Made by a program: the position numbers and the translations under genes. A stretch of DNA of 64,000 bases from G963675935 sp963675935 (lineage in GTDB: Bacteria > Planctomycetota > Planctomycetia > Pirellulales > Thermoguttaceae), in contig CAXXPV010000008.1 of assembly GCA_963675935.2 (NCBI GenBank), forward strand, positions 124,001 to 188,000. The letters run 5' to 3'. Position 1 is the first letter of the stretch. Each line of letters opens with the position of its first letter. The notes below the pieces were generated by a model. It was not told the origin of the DNA. It ran no database searches and saw nothing but the letters and a program-made list of their open reading frames with translations. This document shows positions 22,903 to 31,029 of this stretch, piece after piece.

Positions 22903-23194
22903 AAGATTGTCCTTGAAAAAACAGATTAAACACGAAGCCGGCAGTGCCGGGCGAGAAACCGGGCAAAACAACGGCGATGTCTCGTACTCCAAACTCGATG
23001 TTTCGTACATGCCGTACCCCGCGCTTCGCACTCCCTGGTCGGCGGTCCGAACGAAAGCGGATAGTGGATGATGGACGCCCAGGCTGGAACGTCCACCATC
23101 CGCCATCCGACGCGGATCTCATCTCCCGTCGAACGGGAAATGAAAATGGAAAACAGTTCATCGGACTGACAAATGCTCACCGGCAGCTATTCGT

Positions 23195-23824
23195 CTACTT
23201 TCGCCGCCTCCATGCGTAGCACAACAGTCCAAACAGGCCAATACCGAGCATGGCAATCGTGCTTGGCTCGGGAACTGCTGTGAAATTGAGAGCGACATTA
23301 TCCGTCCTCGTGTTTCCCAAGGCAGCCGTGCCGTGAGCCAGGAGGATATCGATCTTATGACCGATGAATGTGTCCGTGGATGCTACGTTCAACTCGACAT
23401 TATAATTCGCCCAGTCGCTCGCTAATGCGACCGTGGCGGTCGCAAGGGTCGCATACCCGTTGTCCGCGTCGCGCAATTCCAACACAAAAGAAGGGGTGCC
23501 ATCAGCCGCCCGCATGTCCGCCGAGAGAACATAGGTTCCGGCAGCATAGACACTAGACAACGTCTGAGAGATGGATCCAGCCGGGTTGCCGACATGGTTG
23601 GATTTCACGTTCGCATCGAAAGCGATGCTGCCACCAGTCCCCTGGCCGGCTTCGACCCAAGTCCAGTCGGAGACGAGGGTCCAGCCGGTTGGAGTGGAGG
23701 TGTTGACGGGGCCCTGCTCGAAGTCGGCATTGGTGATGGCGATACTAGCGGCCGAGACCGAGCCGCACGTGGCGGCCAGCACTGCGATACAGCCGAACAG
23801 AACGAACAGATTTCTCGTTGACAT
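23195..23824 (-). CDS. PEP-CTERM sorting domain protein (cassette 2)
   Basis: 209 residues: signal peptide NLFVLFGCIAVLAATCGSVSA, then a beta-sandwich opening with AITNADFEQGPVNTSTPTGW, the pattern of domains annotated as galactose-binding-like in many exported planctomycete proteins. The C-terminus has the sorting signal VPEPSTIAMLGIGLFGLLC and the basic tail YAWRRRK. It lies between FecR 2 and the DUF1559 gene on the same strand. The upstream ~110 bases are clearly related to the leader of the cassette 3 PEP-CTERM gene. It is expected to be exosortase-processed and surface-anchored. Confidence 0.85.
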   Translation of the reverse strand: MSTRNLFVLFGCIAVLAATCGSVSAASIAITNADFEQGPVNTSTPTGWTLVSDWTWVEAGQGTGGSIAFDANVKSNHVGNPAGSISQTLSSVYAAGTYVLSADMRAADGTPSFVLELRDADNGYATLATATVALASDWANYNVELNVASTDTFIGHKIDILLAHGTAALGNTRTDNVALNFTAVPEPSTIAMLGIGLFGLLCYAWRRRK

Positions 23825-23930
23825 GATTCACTACGCTTTCTGCCGTAAGGCAAAAAATAGTTTGGAAAAACCTCAGCCGGCCGGAACATCCCGGTCAAAA
23901 AATTGGGAATGCCTCGGTTTTCCACGTGCC
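23825..23930 (-). promoter_or_regulatory. Leader shared with PEP-CTERM gene of cassette 3
   Basis: Read on the minus strand, ggaaaaccgaggc.., a short hairpin (gaccgg..ccggcc), then ttttttgcc..cggcagaaag immediately before the start, is matched block for block by 30869-30962. The hairpin in the other copy is ggccga..tcggcc, so one pair differs with pairing kept. It could be a promoter plus structured 5' UTR, or simply recent duplication. Confidence 0.35.
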
Positions 23931-24080
23931 CCACAACTCCGTTCCACGCAATCCATTTATCCCTTTTGCATTTCTTTTAATGTGTGCTTGTCGAGCCGCC
24001 TCCTTTCTCGCGGGCGTTTACGGGCGATTCTTCCACCGGCTGTCGGCAGCCGGCTATTTCCTATCCCAAGTTTCAAGTTC

Positions 24081-25682
24081 CTAGTCTCTGATCCCTTGTT
24101 TACATTCCGGTCGTGGCACCCCGATCATTTTCACGTCGTCGAAAATGACCTGATGTTGGCCGTCGGTGCGGCGAAGCACGATTTTCAGGTGGTCGTCACG
24201 CGAAATTTCGGCCGCCGGGTTGCATCGCAATTCTAATCGATACCACATGCCCTTCTGAGAAATCCTCTGACGCACCTCGCCCAAGAGTTTGTCCGACTCG
24301 GCGGCATAGAGTTGAACCGCTATTTCGACATTAGGTTCGACATCCTCGTCCAACCGCACACCTGCGCACACGGTCAGGAGGAGGGTCGAGTAATCGCCTA
24401 CCCGCACGTTGAGCGTCTGATAGATCGCGCCTGAATTGTCCCAATTGATAAATGCCATCTGAAGCCCCGCGGGTTCCCAGAGCATGGCTCCGTTGATGCG
24501 GTGAATGCCGGCTCCGCCGGTTCCCGTCTTCTTCCAGGCTGATTTTGCGGTCGCGTCGAAAAACAGTATTTCACCGATCGCCAACGCCGGCTCCTCGAAA
24601 GACGGATTCTTGACGGGAACGGTTTGCAGCTTAGGCATGGCGCGAGCGAAGCCAATCGAGTTTTTCGAGCCAGAGGAGTTGAGAATCGGAGATTGCGTCA
24701 CTCCGCCCTTGGGATCAATCCGAAGCGCCTCGCCTTGGGACAATGGGATTTCTCTCGATGTCATTATACTCGATGCGGTTAACCCCACCAAAACTTTTCC
24801 TTGAAAGACTTCGACGCGGTTCCCCCGCTCGCCCACCTCGACGCCGAACTCCGTGCCGAGGTCGGTGACCAGTGCCGTGGGAGTGCGAATCGCGAATAAG
24901 GGGGAAGGGGGAAGGGGGAAGGGGGAGGAAGAAAGGGGGGCTTGGGTCTTGGGTCTTGGGACTTCGGTCTTGGCAATGACTTCTGCCTTCTTTTCCACCC
25001 GCGCCGTCAGCTTCCCGAGCGACAAATAACCGCCGGCGGTCGATTCCACTTCATAGGTGCAAGGCCCCTGTAAAATCACCCTCGCTCCCGTGTAGTACGT
25101 GATTTCCATCAGCCCGGATTTCAGCATGAATTTCGCGCCCCGCACCACGCGATCATGCACGGGAGCATTATCCGTATCGACCCAGACGCAATCGACCATG
25201 CCGGTGATTCGGGCGATGGAAACGATCTTCGGCTCGGAAACGCCCGTCGTCCCCTGCGTTCCCGATGGCGACAGTGTGTTTCGGGCAACATTGTTTTGCG
25301 ATTCGTGTCGCGATGAATGAGAACCGACGGGAATCAACGCGGCGGCGGCAATCGCCATGCCAAGAACCACCGTTGCCACCAGGTTGGAAAGCACCATCGG
25401 ATGATCGGAAAGGTAGCCGATCGCGCCGTTCCACGCGCCGCCCAAAAATCCCAGCGACGGCCTCTTGGGCGGCAACGAAAAACTATGACGAAAACTCGGC
25501 TCGCCGATCCGCCATTCCAGTCCGTAATGCAGACGCATGTAGCCGCGATAATAACGCCTCGGCCCATCGCCTTGAGACAGCACGGCGTTAAGCCGCGCCC
25601 GATCGTCGGCGGTGAACCCGCCTTCAATCAGACGTTCGAGCAGAACGTCGAGTTCGGTCGCCCAATCGGCCGATGGCGTCAT
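24081..25682 (-). CDS. FecR-type membrane anti-sigma/sensor with NPSFE carbohydrate-binding-like domain (cassette 2)
   Basis: 533 residues from ATG 25682, which overlaps the sigma stop (ATGA). Residues 1-80 are the cytoplasmic anti-sigma part (ELDVLLERLIEGGFTADDRARL, YYRGYMRLHYGLEWRIG). The membrane segment is LVATVVLGMAIAAAALIPV (about 106-124). The FecR domain covers about 145-310 (ARITGMVDCVW, GLMEITYYTGARVILQGP, VTDLGTEFGVEV). A low-complexity Pro/Ser insert (SSSPFPLPPSP) sits between LTARVE and FAIRTPTA. In place of LamG the C-terminus is a beta-sandwich starting VKNPSFEEPALAIGE, the same type as in the PEP-CTERM proteins. It probably senses a glycan and controls the coupled sigma factor. 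Confidence 0.8.
   Translation of the reverse strand: MTPSADWATELDVLLERLIEGGFTADDRARLNAVLSQGDGPRRYYRGYMRLHYGLEWRIGEPSFRHSFSLPPKRPSLGFLGGAWNGAIGYLSDHPMVLSNLVATVVLGMAIAAAALIPVGSHSSRHESQNNVARNTLSPSGTQGTTGVSEPKIVSIARITGMVDCVWVDTDNAPVHDRVVRGAKFMLKSGLMEITYYTGARVILQGPCTYEVESTAGGYLSLGKLTARVEKKAEVIAKTEVPRPKTQAPLSSSPFPLPPSPLFAIRTPTALVTDLGTEFGVEVGERGNRVEVFQGKVLVGLTASSIMTSREIPLSQGEALRIDPKGGVTQSPILNSSGSKNSIGFARAMPKLQTVPVKNPSFEEPALAIGEILFFDATAKSAWKKTGTGGAGIHRINGAMLWEPAGLQMAFINWDNSGAIYQTLNVRVGDYSTLLLTVCAGVRLDEDVEPNVEIAVQLYAAESDKLLGEVRQRISQKGMWYRLELRCNPAAEISRDDHLKIVLRRTDGQHQVIFDDVKMIGVPRPECKQGIRD
24897..24960. repeat. In-frame purine tract in FecR 2
   Basis: Plus strand aagggggaagggggaaggg.. then gaagaaagggggg and cttgggtcttgggtcttggg. 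It encodes the Pro/Ser linker at the FecR junction that in FecR 1 and FecR 3 carries gtcccg palindromes. Confidence 0.7.
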
Positions 25683-26254
25683 GGCGTCCTCCCTTGACGT
25701 TTTTCGGCGCCGGGCGTCTCTGCGTCGGGGGCCTCGGCCATCGCATCGTTGATGCACTTCCAAAGCGTTCGACGGATGCGGCCGAGCGACTTCGACACCG
25801 AATTGACCGGACGCCCCAACTCGGCCGCCAGAAGATGGACCAGTGCTCCCGGCTGATAACGCCGCTCGATCAACTCGCGGTCGACCGGCGGCAGCTTGTC
25901 CATGCACGGTTCTAAAAGCGTTTTGATGTTCGAGAGATAGTCAGGCTCGCGGGCCTCGTCGTCGGCGATCTGCTCGAGAATCTCCTGATCGAGCACCGGC
26001 ACGTCGCGCCCGCGGCGGTCGCGAACCTTCAGAACTTCCAAGTAGGCGATTCGCGACGCCCAGGCGTAAAAACTCGCGTCCGGGTAGCTTTCGTCGAACT
26101 TCCGCCACATGACCAAGAAAGCCTGTTGCAACACGTCGTCCACGTCCTGGCATCGTGGCAGCAACATGCGCACGTACTGGTAGAGCCGGCCCTGATGGGC
26201 GACCAGCAGCGTCATGAAGCGATCGACTCGGCTTGAAGAAGACGACGATTCCAT
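25679..26254 (-). CDS. Sigma-70 family factor, Rhodopirellula/Verrucomicrobium type (cassette 2)
   Basis: 191 residues. ATG 26254 starts MESSSSSSRVDRFMTLLVAHQ; codons upstream do not resemble the family. Region 2 is in RLYQYVRMLLPRCQDVDDVLQQAFLVMWRKF and YAWASRIAYLEVLK. Region 4 is in KLPPVDRELIERRYQPGA and LAAELGRPVNSVSKSLGRIRRTLWKCI. The last ~20 residues are charged and variable. The stop overlaps the FecR 2 start by 4 nt, so synthesis of the two is coupled. It heads a minus-strand series that runs through PEP-CTERM, DUF1559, lipoprotein, GH27 and GH101-like genes and presumably controls at least part of it. The 364-base gap upstream (26255-26617) shows only a half repeat (ggaggcgactcctgtcgcc at 26406). 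Confidence 0.85.
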   Translation of the reverse strand: MESSSSSSRVDRFMTLLVAHQGRLYQYVRMLLPRCQDVDDVLQQAFLVMWRKFDESYPDASFYAWASRIAYLEVLKVRDRRGRDVPVLDQEILEQIADDEAREPDYLSNIKTLLEPCMDKLPPVDRELIERRYQPGALVHLLAAELGRPVNSVSKSLGRIRRTLWKCINDAMAEAPDAETPGAEKRQGRTP

Positions 26255-26617
26255 GATCCTACCATTCGGACAAGGAGGGAGACTCCACGAATGCGAAACG
26301 CGAAAAAGGAAAATCACTCCCTCTATAGTAATCCCGATGGCAGGTGAAAATGTGTGTTTTGCGGGAAATTATTTTTTGAGAAAGCTTAATGATTTGTTGT
26401 TGAAGGAGGCGACTCCTGTCGCCAATTGGGTAGCGAATAATCCCTCAAAAGAGCCGTCCGCTGGACCTAGTTCTCCTGCCCTGATCCTCGAACCCGGATT
26501 CCCCCCCCTCTGAATGAAGTACCCGTGTTTACCACGCACACCTAGGATTTATGACCTAGAGTTGCTAGAGAGGCGTGAGAGTATCGTGGGGCTTGTCTTC
26601 AGTTGAGAATCCGACCA

Positions 26618-26752
26618 ATGAGCCATTTCTATTGGGAAATCATGCGACAAATCGACCGCATGGGTCCGCGCGAGTGGTTCTGGGCGTTGGCCATCGCGGC
26701 CGTCGTGGGGGCGCTATGCCTCCGCGGCTTTGGATCCCGATCGCATTATTGA
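26618..26752 (+). CDS. 44-residue single-span membrane peptide upstream of the diguanylate cyclase
   Basis: ATG 26618 to TGA 26752 encodes MSHFYWEIMRQIDRMGPREW followed by a hydrophobic helix (FWALAIAAVVGALCL) and a short basic tail RGFGSRSHY. It has an amphipathic aromatic N-terminus and one membrane span. It lies 37 bases before the GGDEF gene on the same strand and is likely co-transcribed. I have the impression that this pair recurs in planctomycetes but cannot confirm it here. It could be a regulator or subunit of the cyclase. Confidence 0.55.
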   Translation: MSHFYWEIMRQIDRMGPREWFWALAIAAVVGALCLRGFGSRSHY

Positions 26753-26789
26753 GATTTGACGATTTCCCGAAAGACCGCAGGAGTGGCGC

Positions 26790-27728
26790 ATGCATTGGGA
26801 TTGGTGGAACCTTCAGATTCCAGCCCCGGTGGCGTTGGCCGTCGTGGCCACGCTGGGCTATCTCGTCAGCCGATGGAATCGGCCCACAAACAACGACATG
26901 GCGGTTCGGTCGCGGCGCGAGTTGAAACGCGCGCAAGCCGTGGCGTTGGAACTGGAAAAAATTGCATGGTCAGTGCAGCAGTGTCTTTCACGCCATCACG
27001 CCGGCGTACTGAAGTTCAAGGAGCGAGTCGGCCGGCTGAGCGAAGGGTGTCAGGAGTCGGCCTGGAAGGATCTTTGTCGGGAAGCCGAGGAAATTCTGAA
27101 GCCCACCCAGCAACTGGCCACGCAGATCGCCGGCGCCGCCGATGAGATTCGCCAGCAAAGCACGATGCTGATGTGCTTCACCGAAGTCCGAACCGATCCA
27201 CTGACCGGTGTACACAACCGTCGCGGATTGGACGACTCGCTCCATGCCCAAATCGCCATGTTGGACCGCTACCAATCCGCCTTCGCGGTGGGCATGTTCG
27301 ACATCGACCACTTCAAGGAGGTGAACGATCGGGAAGGGCATCTGCAAGGCGATTGCATTCTCCAGGAGCTTGCCCGGCTGTTCGACGAGAGCGTCCGCGA
27401 GACCGACGTCGTCGCCCGCTACGGCGGCGAAGAGTTCGTCGTCGTCATGCCGCACACCGATCTGGCCGGCGCTCGCGTGTTCTGCGAACGTCTGCGGAGC
27501 CAAGTACACCAACAGATGGCCATCACTGTCAGCGGGGGCGTGACCGCCGCCCGCCAGGGCGACACGCCCGAAACGCTGATCGCGCGGGCCGATGCCGCCC
27601 TTTATGGCGCCAAAGGCGACGGACGCAACCGGGTATTCTGCCACACGGGCTTCGGCGTCGAGCCGGTCGCCGAGGCCGAGCTTCACGAAGAGAACATGGC
27701 GCTGGCTGCGATCAGCGAGCCCTTGTAG
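26790..27728 (+). CDS. Membrane-anchored diguanylate cyclase (GGDEF)
   Basis: 312 residues. An N-terminal membrane anchor (APVALAVVATLGYLV, about 12-26) is followed by a helical/coiled-coil region to about residue 135. The GGDEF domain runs from DPLTGVHNRRGLDDSL to the end, with the metal-binding FDIDHFKEVND, the catalytic signature RYGGEEFVVVMP and SGGVTAARQGDTPETLIARADAALYGAK. An RETD inhibitory site lies five residues before the signature, so product feedback is likely. It makes c-di-GMP; an HD-GYP protein that could degrade it is encoded at 35849-37000. No periplasmic sensing domain is apparent. Confidence 0.9.
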   Translation: MHWDWWNLQIPAPVALAVVATLGYLVSRWNRPTNNDMAVRSRRELKRAQAVALELEKIAWSVQQCLSRHHAGVLKFKERVGRLSEGCQESAWKDLCREAEEILKPTQQLATQIAGAADEIRQQSTMLMCFTEVRTDPLTGVHNRRGLDDSLHAQIAMLDRYQSAFAVGMFDIDHFKEVNDREGHLQGDCILQELARLFDESVRETDVVARYGGEEFVVVMPHTDLAGARVFCERLRSQVHQQMAITVSGGVTAARQGDTPETLIARADAALYGAKGDGRNRVFCHTGFGVEPVAEAELHEENMALAAISEPL

Positions 27729-27795
27729 GAGGCGACTCCCGTCGCCGATTGTGTCGCCAAACGCCGGAAATTCGGCGACGGGAGTCGCCGCCTAC
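27728..27795. repeat. Palindromic repeat, gtaggaggcgactcc family
   Basis: gtaggaggcgactcccgtcgcc and ggcgacgggagtcgccgcctac are inverted partners between the convergent ends of the cyclase and the protease gene. The first G of the repeat is the last base of the cyclase stop. A half unit supplies the stop of queG (11907-11909). Confidence 0.8.
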
Positions 27796-28253
27796 AAATC
27801 CTCCAACGCCCCCAACACCGCTTCGACCGCCGGCGAAATGGCCGCTTCAACCGCGGGCGTACACTTTTCGCAAAACGTCAGCACGTCCTCCGCCTCGATG
27901 CCGATAAGCTGAATTCGGTCATTCTCGGGCAGATGTGCCCCCGCTTGCCGGCCGAACGCCAAGGCCGTCGAAAGATTCACGTCGTGGGCCGAGGCGCTGC
28001 GCTGCGTGGCGATGCCGTCGGGCGTGAGGCGGTGGATCGTGCCTGGTGGGGCGCCGGTCTGAATGGCGTCGACGACGACGGCCCGATCGAAGCCGATCAT
28101 CCGTTCCATCAAACGCAGCCCGCCCCAGTAGTCTTCCGAAACCTTGATGTCGGCCCGATCGGCCAGAAGCGGCTTCAGCCGTTCAACGACGCGGAGGCCG
28201 ACGCTGTCGTCGGTGATTAGAGGATTGCCGAGGCCGATCACGAGGGTTTTCAT
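27792..28253 (-). CDS. Hydrogenase maturation protease-like protein
   Basis: 153 residues of the HyaD/HycI/FrhD type endopeptidase that trims the large subunit of NiFe hydrogenase after nickel insertion. The start MKTLVIGLGNPLITDDSVGLRVVERL carries the first metal ligand (Asp of LITDDSVG). FDRAVVVDAIQTGAPPGTIHRL carries the second Asp region, and SAHDVNLSTALAFGR the His region. Length is normal. No hydrogenase structural genes are in the window, and group 3 or 5 hydrogenases or an unrelated substrate remain possible. ATG 28253 is followed directly by the nucleotide-fold-like first strand. It is convergent with the GGDEF gene. Confidence 0.88.
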   Translation of the reverse strand: MKTLVIGLGNPLITDDSVGLRVVERLKPLLADRADIKVSEDYWGGLRLMERMIGFDRAVVVDAIQTGAPPGTIHRLTPDGIATQRSASAHDVNLSTALAFGRQAGAHLPENDRIQLIGIEAEDVLTFCEKCTPAVEAAISPAVEAVLGALEDL

Positions 28254-28340
28254 GTCGCCATCTTACCAGCCGGGCGGCCGCGATTCAATCCGGTGGATCA
28301 TGGCGGGCGCGGCCATTATCCCTGGCGGTGATAAGCGTTG

Positions 28341-28423
28341 CGTGTGCCACTGCTTGCGAGGAACCGCCAACCCGCACTGCTTGCCGGAAACGACCGGCGG
28401 TTCCACCGTTGGCAAGCAGTGCC
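28341..28423. repeat. Palindromic repeat, cactgcttgc family
   Basis: cactgcttgcgaggaaccgcc and ggcggttcc..ggcaagcagtg are inverted arms with a further internal cactgcttgcc copy. It lies between the lipoprotein stop and the protease start. Confidence 0.6.
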
Positions 28424-28445
28424 GGGAATCTCGGCAACAATCAGC

Positions 28446-28862
28446 TCAACGGTCGAAGCCGTCGCTGGTCAACTGGAAATCAAAGCGGTTATCGGCGCCG
28501 GCGGCCAACACGGCCTCCAGCTTGCCGGTTTCCTTGAACTTGATCCTGGCTTGCTCGGCGATCATCTTGCCCGATTGCTTGTCCAGGACCATCCGGCCGG
28601 TCGCCTTGAACGATTGGACCGTTACAAAGAATTTGCCCGGCCCCAAGCCGTGTTTGGCGGCTAATTGGAATTGGCCCTGCACGATCTGGCCGCCGGAACT
28701 GTTGCTTGTGTTTTCGGGGGCGGGCCGAAAACTGATCGCGCCGCTCTCCAGCGGTTTGCCATCGAGCGAGACCGTGCCGCTAGCCCCAATCCGTCCATCG
28801 GAGCAGCCGACTGAAATCAACAACAAGAGCGCTAGCGTTGTATTTCTAAACATTTTATTCAT
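28446..28862 (-). CDS. Lipoprotein partner of DUF1559 (cassette 3)
   Basis: 138 residues from ATG 28862 (MNKMFRNTTLALLLLISVGC; lipobox Cys at residue 20, with a second possible ATG three codons later). The mature part has the same transthyretin-like pattern as its paralogue at 19601: GASGTVSLDGKPLESGAISFRPAPE, GQFQLAAKHGLGPGKFFVTVQ and a C-terminal FDFQLTSDGF. It is downstream of DUF1559 on the same strand, separated by the MITE-like element 28895-29018. Periplasmic or outer-membrane location is likely; no function is known. Confidence 0.8.
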   Translation of the reverse strand: MNKMFRNTTLALLLLISVGCSDGRIGASGTVSLDGKPLESGAISFRPAPENTSNSSGGQIVQGQFQLAAKHGLGPGKFFVTVQSFKATGRMVLDKQSGKMIAEQARIKFKETGKLEAVLAAGADNRFDFQLTSDGFDR

Positions 28863-28894
28863 CGGACTATTGCCGACATTAGAAGTCGGAATTA

Positions 28895-29018
28895 AGGATC
28901 GGCAAATCAATAACTGTCGTGGGGCAGGTTGCCAACCTGCCATGTCAGCCTCCGGTTTTGAGGCAGGTTGGCAACCTGCCCCACGCAAAATCCGACAATA
29001 ATTTATTCGCCTATTCTA
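28895..29018. repeat. MITE-like element B: aggatcggc terminal arms around a ggcaggttgcc core
   Basis: The left arm aggatcggcaaatcaataac and right end aatttattcgcctattct correspond to the arms of element A at 19475-19597. The core is a different palindrome: gtggggcaggttgccaacc..ggttggcaacctgccccac. The right end contributes the TAG stop of the DUF1559 gene (29018-29016). Confidence 0.75.
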
Positions 29019-30020
29019 AAAGTCGGCGGAAATCACCTCGCCGCCGGCGGGCGTGGCCAGGAATTGCCAAATCTTCATGGAAACCGTGTTGCCGACGAAT
29101 CGCGCGCTGCCGTCGCATAGAGCCGTGATGACACCGCCCGGATGCCCGCTCCGCGAGGTCTGAACGACCATATTGAGGCTTGTGAGTGTGCCGCCGGTCC
29201 ATACGCCGCCTCGCAGGCAAGGGGCCTCGGCGCCGGGGATGCCGTCGGCCGCGTCGCACCAACGCACGATGTCCGGCGTGGGATCGTTGGGGCAATAGCT
29301 GGCCTGGAAAACCGGCCCCTCGTCGTAGGTCTGCACGCCGCGAATGGTTGTGGGGCCGCCGGCGACCAGTTCCGACACCAGAATCGTATTGGACGTGCCG
29401 TCGGGAATGTCGGCGATCCTAGCGCCGTAGTTGAGGCCGAATGGTCCCTTGACTCGCTCGGTGGACGCCAAGCCGGTCAATAATTTACTCGGCGGCACGA
29501 CCGTTCCTTCCATTGGCCCGACGCCCGTGCATACGGCGTAGGAAAGCCGCTTCCAATCCAGCGAGCCGGCGGGAAAGCCCGTGGTGATCGTGGAATCGGA
29601 GGGGCATTGCCAAGTGGAAATGTTCTTGGTGTAAACCGGCTCCAGTGTGGCTGGTCCCGCCGACGGATACTGGCCGCTGGGGTAACTCCAGTTTGGTTCG
29701 AGGACATCGGCCAACGCTTGCTGCTCGATGTAGGGAAAGAGCCGCACGCACCAAGGCCATTCCGCGGCCGTATAGTTGGTTTCACCTTGATACATTTCGG
29801 GTGCGCCGCCGTATCCGAAGGGGAACTGCCCGTTGCTTTCATGGTAGAGGTGCATGGCCAGGGCGACCTGTTTGGCGCCGTTGGTGCATTGCATTCGTCG
29901 CGCCGCCTCGCGCGCCGCTTGCACGGCCGGAAGCAACAGCGCGATCAAAATGCCGATGATCGTGATGACGACCAAAAGCTCGACTAACGTAAAACCACTT
30001 TGGCGCGATACTTTTGTCAT
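29016..30020 (-). CDS. DUF1559 pseudopilin-like exported protein (cassette 3)
   Basis: 334 residues from ATG 30020: MTKVSRQSGFTLVELLVVIT with the prepilin cleavage/methylation motif and a single N-terminal membrane helix (IIGILIALLLPAVQAA). Then come REAARRMQCTNGAKQVALAMHLYHE, FPYIEQQALADVL, CPSDSTITTGF, DIPDGTSNTILVSEL and the C-terminal GHPGGVITALCDGSARFVGN. This is the standard DUF1559 layout (SBP_bac_10-like C-terminal part) that is expanded to tens of copies in planctomycetes. It is expected to be exported and surface-located; structure and partners are unknown. It is the intact counterpart of the split gene at 20092-22902 and has the same neighbours. Confidence 0.9.
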   Translation of the reverse strand: MTKVSRQSGFTLVELLVVITIIGILIALLLPAVQAAREAARRMQCTNGAKQVALAMHLYHESNGQFPFGYGGAPEMYQGETNYTAAEWPWCVRLFPYIEQQALADVLEPNWSYPSGQYPSAGPATLEPVYTKNISTWQCPSDSTITTGFPAGSLDWKRLSYAVCTGVGPMEGTVVPPSKLLTGLASTERVKGPFGLNYGARIADIPDGTSNTILVSELVAGGPTTIRGVQTYDEGPVFQASYCPNDPTPDIVRWCDAADGIPGAEAPCLRGGVWTGGTLTSLNMVVQTSRSGHPGGVITALCDGSARFVGNTVSMKIWQFLATPAGGEVISADF

Positions 30021-30064
30021 TTTGACACCCAAGTCGAAAAGAAAGAAGTGAAAAAAGGAAAAAC

Positions 30065-30128
30065 ATCCACGAAGAACACGAAGGGACACAAAGACTGCTT
30101 CTTCGTGTATTTCGTGTCCTTCGTGGAT
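30065..30128. repeat. Palindromic repeat, atccacgaag family
   Basis: atccacgaagaacacgaagg and ttcgtgtccttcgtggat are inverted arms in the gap between PEP-CTERM 3 and DUF1559. Confidence 0.65.
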
Positions 30129-30145
30129 AGGTTAAGGGTTTCCGA

Positions 30146-30868
30146 TTACTTCTGCTTCCGCCATGCGTAGCACAGCAGGCCGATCAGACCAGAGGCCAGC
30201 AGCGACAAAGTGGCCGGTTCGGGAACTGCACTGAGGCGAACGTTGTCAAAACATGACGCCGAATACTTTCCGGCCGGGGCTTCTAAACCAAACACAATCG
30301 TCACGGCTTGGCCAATGTGGGCATTGCCGGCGTCGACGGTGAAAGTGAGGGTTTTATCCGTAAAAGATCCCCAGGGCAGATCAGCGGCTGCAAATGTCAG
30401 GCTATCGAGATACGTTCCAGCGGCCATATCGGCCGTAGCGAGGGCGATCTTCGAATTCCACGTGCGACCGTCATTCCAGCCCTCGTCACTATTCCTATTG
30501 CCTAACGCCATGGTAAGCGTGTAGGTCGTGCCAGCCGTCAAAATCGCCGAAGTCGTCTGAGCGAAGCCAGCAACCCCTCCGGCACTGTTGAACATTAACT
30601 CCACGACATTTGCCCCATCAGCGCCAGTGGGTGTTCCGGATTCAGCGGCCCCAGAATACGACGCCACGGTTGGATTCCACGCTGAGGTTACGAGCCCGCT
30701 TCCGACAAGTGTCCATCCTGCTGGATCGCCGGTTCCGTCATCGGCCAGGATCGGATTCTCGAAGCTTGGGTTCACAACAGTTACGGACGCGGCCTGGACG
30801 CACGTGGCGCTTAGCGTCAATAAGGCGGCAACCGACAAAACGACACACAAACGATTTCTTGTCAACAT
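30146..30868 (-). CDS. PEP-CTERM sorting domain protein (cassette 3)
   Basis: 240 residues from ATG 30868 (an in-frame ATG three codons upstream is also possible). Signal peptide RLCVVLSVAALLTLSATCVQA. The body starts VVNPSFENPILADDGTGDPAGW, the NPSFE-type beta-sandwich also present in FecR 2, and continues FAQTTSAILTAGTTYTLTMALGN. The C-terminus is VPEPATLSLLASGLIGLLC plus basic tail YAWRKQK, the exosortase signal. It is third in cassette 3 after sigma and FecR. The leader is closely related to that of the cassette 2 gene (see 23825-23930). Confidence 0.85.
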   Translation of the reverse strand: MLTRNRLCVVLSVAALLTLSATCVQAASVTVVNPSFENPILADDGTGDPAGWTLVGSGLVTSAWNPTVASYSGAAESGTPTGADGANVVELMFNSAGGVAGFAQTTSAILTAGTTYTLTMALGNRNSDEGWNDGRTWNSKIALATADMAAGTYLDSLTFAAADLPWGSFTDKTLTFTVDAGNAHIGQAVTIVFGLEAPAGKYSASCFDNVRLSAVPEPATLSLLASGLIGLLCYAWRKQK

Positions 30869-30992
30869 CGCTACCATTCTTTCTGCCGCAAGGGCAAAAA
30901 ACAGTCTGAAAGACTTCGGCAGGCCGAAACACTCGGCCATGATAAGATAAGCCTCGGTCTTCCAATGCTCTTCAACACTCAACACTCAGGTT

Positions 30993-31022
30993 CTCGTTCC
31001 CACGCTCTGCGTGGGAACGAGG
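30993..31022. repeat. Short palindrome cgttcccacgctctgcgtgggaacg
   Basis: A single unit of the family that is also found inside coding sequence at 48014-48170 and 59098-59244. It sits eight bases after the FecR 3 stop, on its downstream side. Confidence 0.7.
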
Positions 31023-31029
31023 GGTTTGG

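Noticed and set aside
20092..23106. A single 1004-codon minus-strand protein
   Set aside because: It joins a DUF1559 gene with the antisense strand of a complete IS110 transposase; the central part has no protein-like character. Treated as an interrupted gene.
30869..30962. Cyclic-di-GMP riboswitch in the PEP-CTERM leader
   Set aside because: Stems are present but the conserved GEMM core is not recognisable.
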